From NCBI GenBank assembly GCA_029747585.1, contig JAPEVF010000729.1, positions 1 to 22,520 on the forward strand: DNA of 22,520 bases, written 5' to 3'. A program made the translations under genes and the position numbers. The notes beneath the pieces were generated by a model. The model saw nothing but the letters and a program-made list of their open reading frames with translations, did no database searches and was not told where the DNA came from. Source of the stretch: Pleurotus djamor. Lineage: Eukaryota; Basidiomycota; Agaricomycetes; Agaricales; Pleurotaceae. Shown here in pieces: positions 20,595-22,520 of the stretch (position 1 is the first letter of the stretch; each line of letters opens with the position of its first letter).

Positions 20595-20730
20595 ATGCTT
20601 CTCCCAGAAGCATCAGCAAGCCGTTTCGGCTGGTGGTGGGGCGAAACGGCGACCATGGCATGTGGAAAGACAGCCGTCAAGACGGCGGCTCGATCGGTCA
20701 GCTCTAGAGGCTTGTAGGAGTGACCGATNG
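20595..20730. repeat. Cluster of four inverted repeats
   Basis: Four stem-forming repeats lie in 136 bp: ATGCTTCT/AGAAGCAT (20595-20613, 3-nt loop); GCCGTTTCG/CGAAACGGC (20620-20650, 13-nt loop); GCCGTC/GACGGC (20673-20686, 2-nt loop); CGATCGGTCA/TGACCGATnG (20691-20730, 20-nt spacer, the N at 20729 being a mismatch only because it is unread). It lies beyond the 3' side of the minus-strand gene at 21066-22133. Confidence 0.7.
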
Positions 20731-20869
20731 ACGTAAATGAGCTGTTCTGCTTGAGCTATGGTTCCTGCATCGATTGGCGAGCAGTTAGGACTGCTGATGG
20801 ACCGAAACCAGCCAAAATGATCGACGGAATGGACCGGTGGACCATGGGAATGGCTTGGCAGGTTGTAGA

Positions 20870-20996
20870 AGGTGTTCGAGGGGGCAAAGGGGGCGAAGAG
20901 TAGCACAGAGAAGGTCGAAAAGGGAAAGGAAGTGATAATAGAAAGTAGGAATGAAGTAGGAATGGTTGGGAAAGATGTAGAGGAGCAGGGTCGTGA
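20870..20996. other. Purine-rich tract, probable intron of the 22133 gene
   Basis: The + strand is almost entirely purine-biased, so the minus strand is pyrimidine-rich. AGTAGGAATG occurs twice, 12 bp apart. It lies in the doubtful part of the minus-strand frame and fits an intron better than protein. Confidence 0.35.
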
Positions 20997-21065
20997 CATA
21001 GCTAGGCTAAGGGCTGTTAACGGCGTGGACTCAAAACGAACCAGAGAAATGACAGACCAGTCCAC

Positions 21066-22133
21066 CTGACATGCAAGACGCATCAAGTTCACCACACCGC
21101 AGAACTCTTCACCGGCTTGGACAGAGCTGAACTTGTTAATATCTTTGACTACCGAAGCCATTGAGTTCCCCCTGGAGAGAGGAAGCTTGAGATATTCAGA
21201 ATGGGGGAGGTGGAGATAGCTGGCGATGGAAAACGACCAACTGGTCGCATCTTGTGGCTGGAGCTGTTCAGCCGCCACGATGAGGCGGCCGATAACTGTG
21301 CGGGTGGCTTCTGAGTAGGGAGTAGTCAAAGCGGCTTCAGCGCGCCGCCAGGGTGCGCCACTACCGCGCGGGCACTTCCCACCTGCCTTGGGGGGGATCG
21401 GCTCAATTCCACCAGGGAGCCGCACCCCTCCATTAGGGTGACCTTCGTCATCGTCTGGGGCTTGAGTGACTCTGCGACGTTTTCGAGGCCGCTCACTGGC
21501 TGACTCCTCGTCTTCAACCTCGTCTTCATCCTCGTCCTCATCGTCGTCTTTATCCTCATGGTTGTCACTCCCTTGATCCGCTCCGCCATTACCACCATCA
21601 TTGTCATCCTCACTATTTCCATCTTCATCATTGCCACCCTCGGCGTCATCTTGATTGCCACCACCGCCTTCACCATCATTTGGCCAGTCCTCATCACCTT
21701 GGCTGTCGAGGTCGTCAGAGTCATACCGATGGAGACCCCGTCCCGTCGCGTTGCCAAGACCATCGAGACTATCCACACTACCGTCACGACCATCTGATGG
21801 CAGGGAATTCCGAGACTTTGTTGGAGGGGATGTTGTGCGAGAAGCGTCCAGATTCAGCGTCAGAGCCGATCCTACAGAGCCGAAGGACCGAGATGAGTGC
21901 GGAGCTGGGGTGTCCCGAGGGGTGAGTAAGCCAGTTATAGGCTTTTCCTTAGCAGCATTTGAATGGTGTCTTCGTGGCGCGTGGATGATTAGATGTTCGA
22001 GTAAGCAGGTGTCGGCAGAATCATAGAGTGCGCGAAACACAGGATTTTTTCGGTCTTGCCGTTCCAAAAGCCCAACTATTACTTCCATTTGCTTCGTGGA
22101 GAGTTCCCATTGGAGGCGTGAGCTGTTAGGCAT
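21066..22133 (-). CDS. Unrecognised acidic, probably nuclear protein (first exon)
   Basis: I do not recognise the family. The minus-strand frame starts at 22133. Credible protein runs to about residue 356, where CAG|GTGGAC (intron from 21065) could be a donor; the frame stays open to 20613 but later residues look like intron. Residues 1-65 are helical and charged (STKQMEVIVGLLERQ, ALYDSADTCLLEHLI). Residues 138-212 are an Asp/Glu/Gly/Asn tract. RPRKRRRV at 215-222 is a basic nuclear localisation signal. Residues 265-356 look folded (ATRTVIGRLIVAAEQL, SFSIASYLHLPHSEYLKL, FCGVVNLMRLACQ). A later exon may start after TGCAG near 20772 (EPxxAQAEQLIYV-like); the end is unresolved because of the N at 20729. 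A chromatin role is only suggested by the acidic tract and signal. Confidence 0.6.
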
Positions 22134-22247
22134 GATGAAGTTTGAAATTTGAATGTGTTCAGGCGGAGCGGAAGGTAGGTAGGTTGTGAAGAAATCCCAG
22201 TGGAATATTCCAAATTTGGACGGTGCGCTTCGGCCCCAATTCCCTTG
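22134..22247. other. Upstream region of the 22133 gene
   Basis: No gene is seen here. It lies between the minus-strand start at 22133 and the ubiquitin-like fragments to the right. Confidence 0.35.
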
Positions 22248-22352
22248 GACGCGATCGACAATGTTAAGGCCAAGATCCAGGACAAGAAAGGTGTAAGACT
22301 CACTGCCTGGAGTCGTGACTCTTCGGACACGATCGACAATGTTAAGGCCATG
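22248..22352 (+). pseudogene. Two ubiquitin-derived coding fragments in tandem
   Basis: On the + strand, in one frame, 22248-22292 reads DAIDNVKAKIQDKKG and 22320-22352 reads SSDTIDNVKAM, both matching the first helix of ubiquitin (about residues 19-35). The 21-bp stretch starting CGATCGACAATG is identical in the two copies, 78 bp apart. A real polyubiquitin unit is 76 codons (228 bp); here the spacing is 26 codons and the start methionine, beta strands and terminal Gly-Gly are missing. I read this as captured or duplicated gene debris just upstream of the minus-strand gene at 22133. Confidence 0.7.
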
Positions 22353-22452
22353 ATGCTAGCTAGGACATATGCCTCGACTTCTGCCGACTGGTCTCAGGCG
22401 ACCTTCGCATCTCACACTTTTCCACAAGCGTAGAATTATATCAGATTCTCGC

Positions 22453-22460
22453 TATAAATA
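22453..22460 (+). promoter_or_regulatory. Possible TATA box of a gene beyond the window
   Basis: TATAAATA on the + strand, 60 bp from the right end, with no gene starting after it inside the window. Confidence 0.3.
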
Positions 22461-22520
22461 GACATCAATTACAAAAATATCGGTGACTAGAGGGTTCGGG
22501 TAACAAGACGGGTGGGTGGT

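Noticed and set aside
22248..22352. A functional polyubiquitin gene
   Set aside because: Only one short helix is repeated, at 26-codon spacing, with no start or Gly-Gly end.
1..22520. CRISPR arrays, rRNA or a prokaryotic defence system
   Set aside because: No regular spaced repeats or rRNA sequence were seen, and spliceosomal introns show this is eukaryotic nuclear DNA.

Overview
The window looks like nuclear DNA of a basidiomycete fungus, most likely an Agaricomycete. Genes are closely packed on both strands and split by many 45-72 nt GT-AG introns. The protein families fit this: divergent F-box proteins in tandem, a Golgi KRE2-type mannosyltransferase, a PIF1 helicase with its introns, and a TRI101-like acyltransferase. 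Three isolated N bases, one beside a T run, point to a draft assembly.

Layout, left to right. (1) 604-1620 +, a five-exon gene for a 257-aa protein of unknown family. (2) 2223-3534 +, an F-box protein (A), followed by its broken tandem copy (B, about 3857-5026 +). (3) 5325-6701 +, an intronless HHxxxD/DFGxG acyltransferase. (4) 6870-8050 -, a second-type F-box protein. (5) 8349-10002 -, a nine-exon GT15 mannosyltransferase. (6) 10704-12064 +, another second-type F-box protein, converging on (7) 12153-14758 -, a PIF1 helicase with an RNase H1-like N-terminal domain and one frameshift. (8) 15122-20155 +, three tandem F-box genes (C, D, E) with acidic linkers. (9) 20595-20730, a cluster of hairpins. 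(10) 21066-22133 -, an acidic, probably nuclear protein of unknown function. (11) 22248-22352, two ubiquitin-derived fragments.

The main theme is a local burst of F-box gene duplication: six apparently functional genes and one clear pseudogene in two subfamilies, placed between conserved single genes. F-box proteins usually act as substrate adaptors of SCF ubiquitin ligases, so these may be rapidly changing receptors. No operon-like pathway or complete mobile element was found. The acyltransferase has no visible biosynthetic partners here. Exon boundaries were worked out by hand from splice motifs, frame closure and comparison among the copies. Family calls rest on remembered motifs, without any database search.
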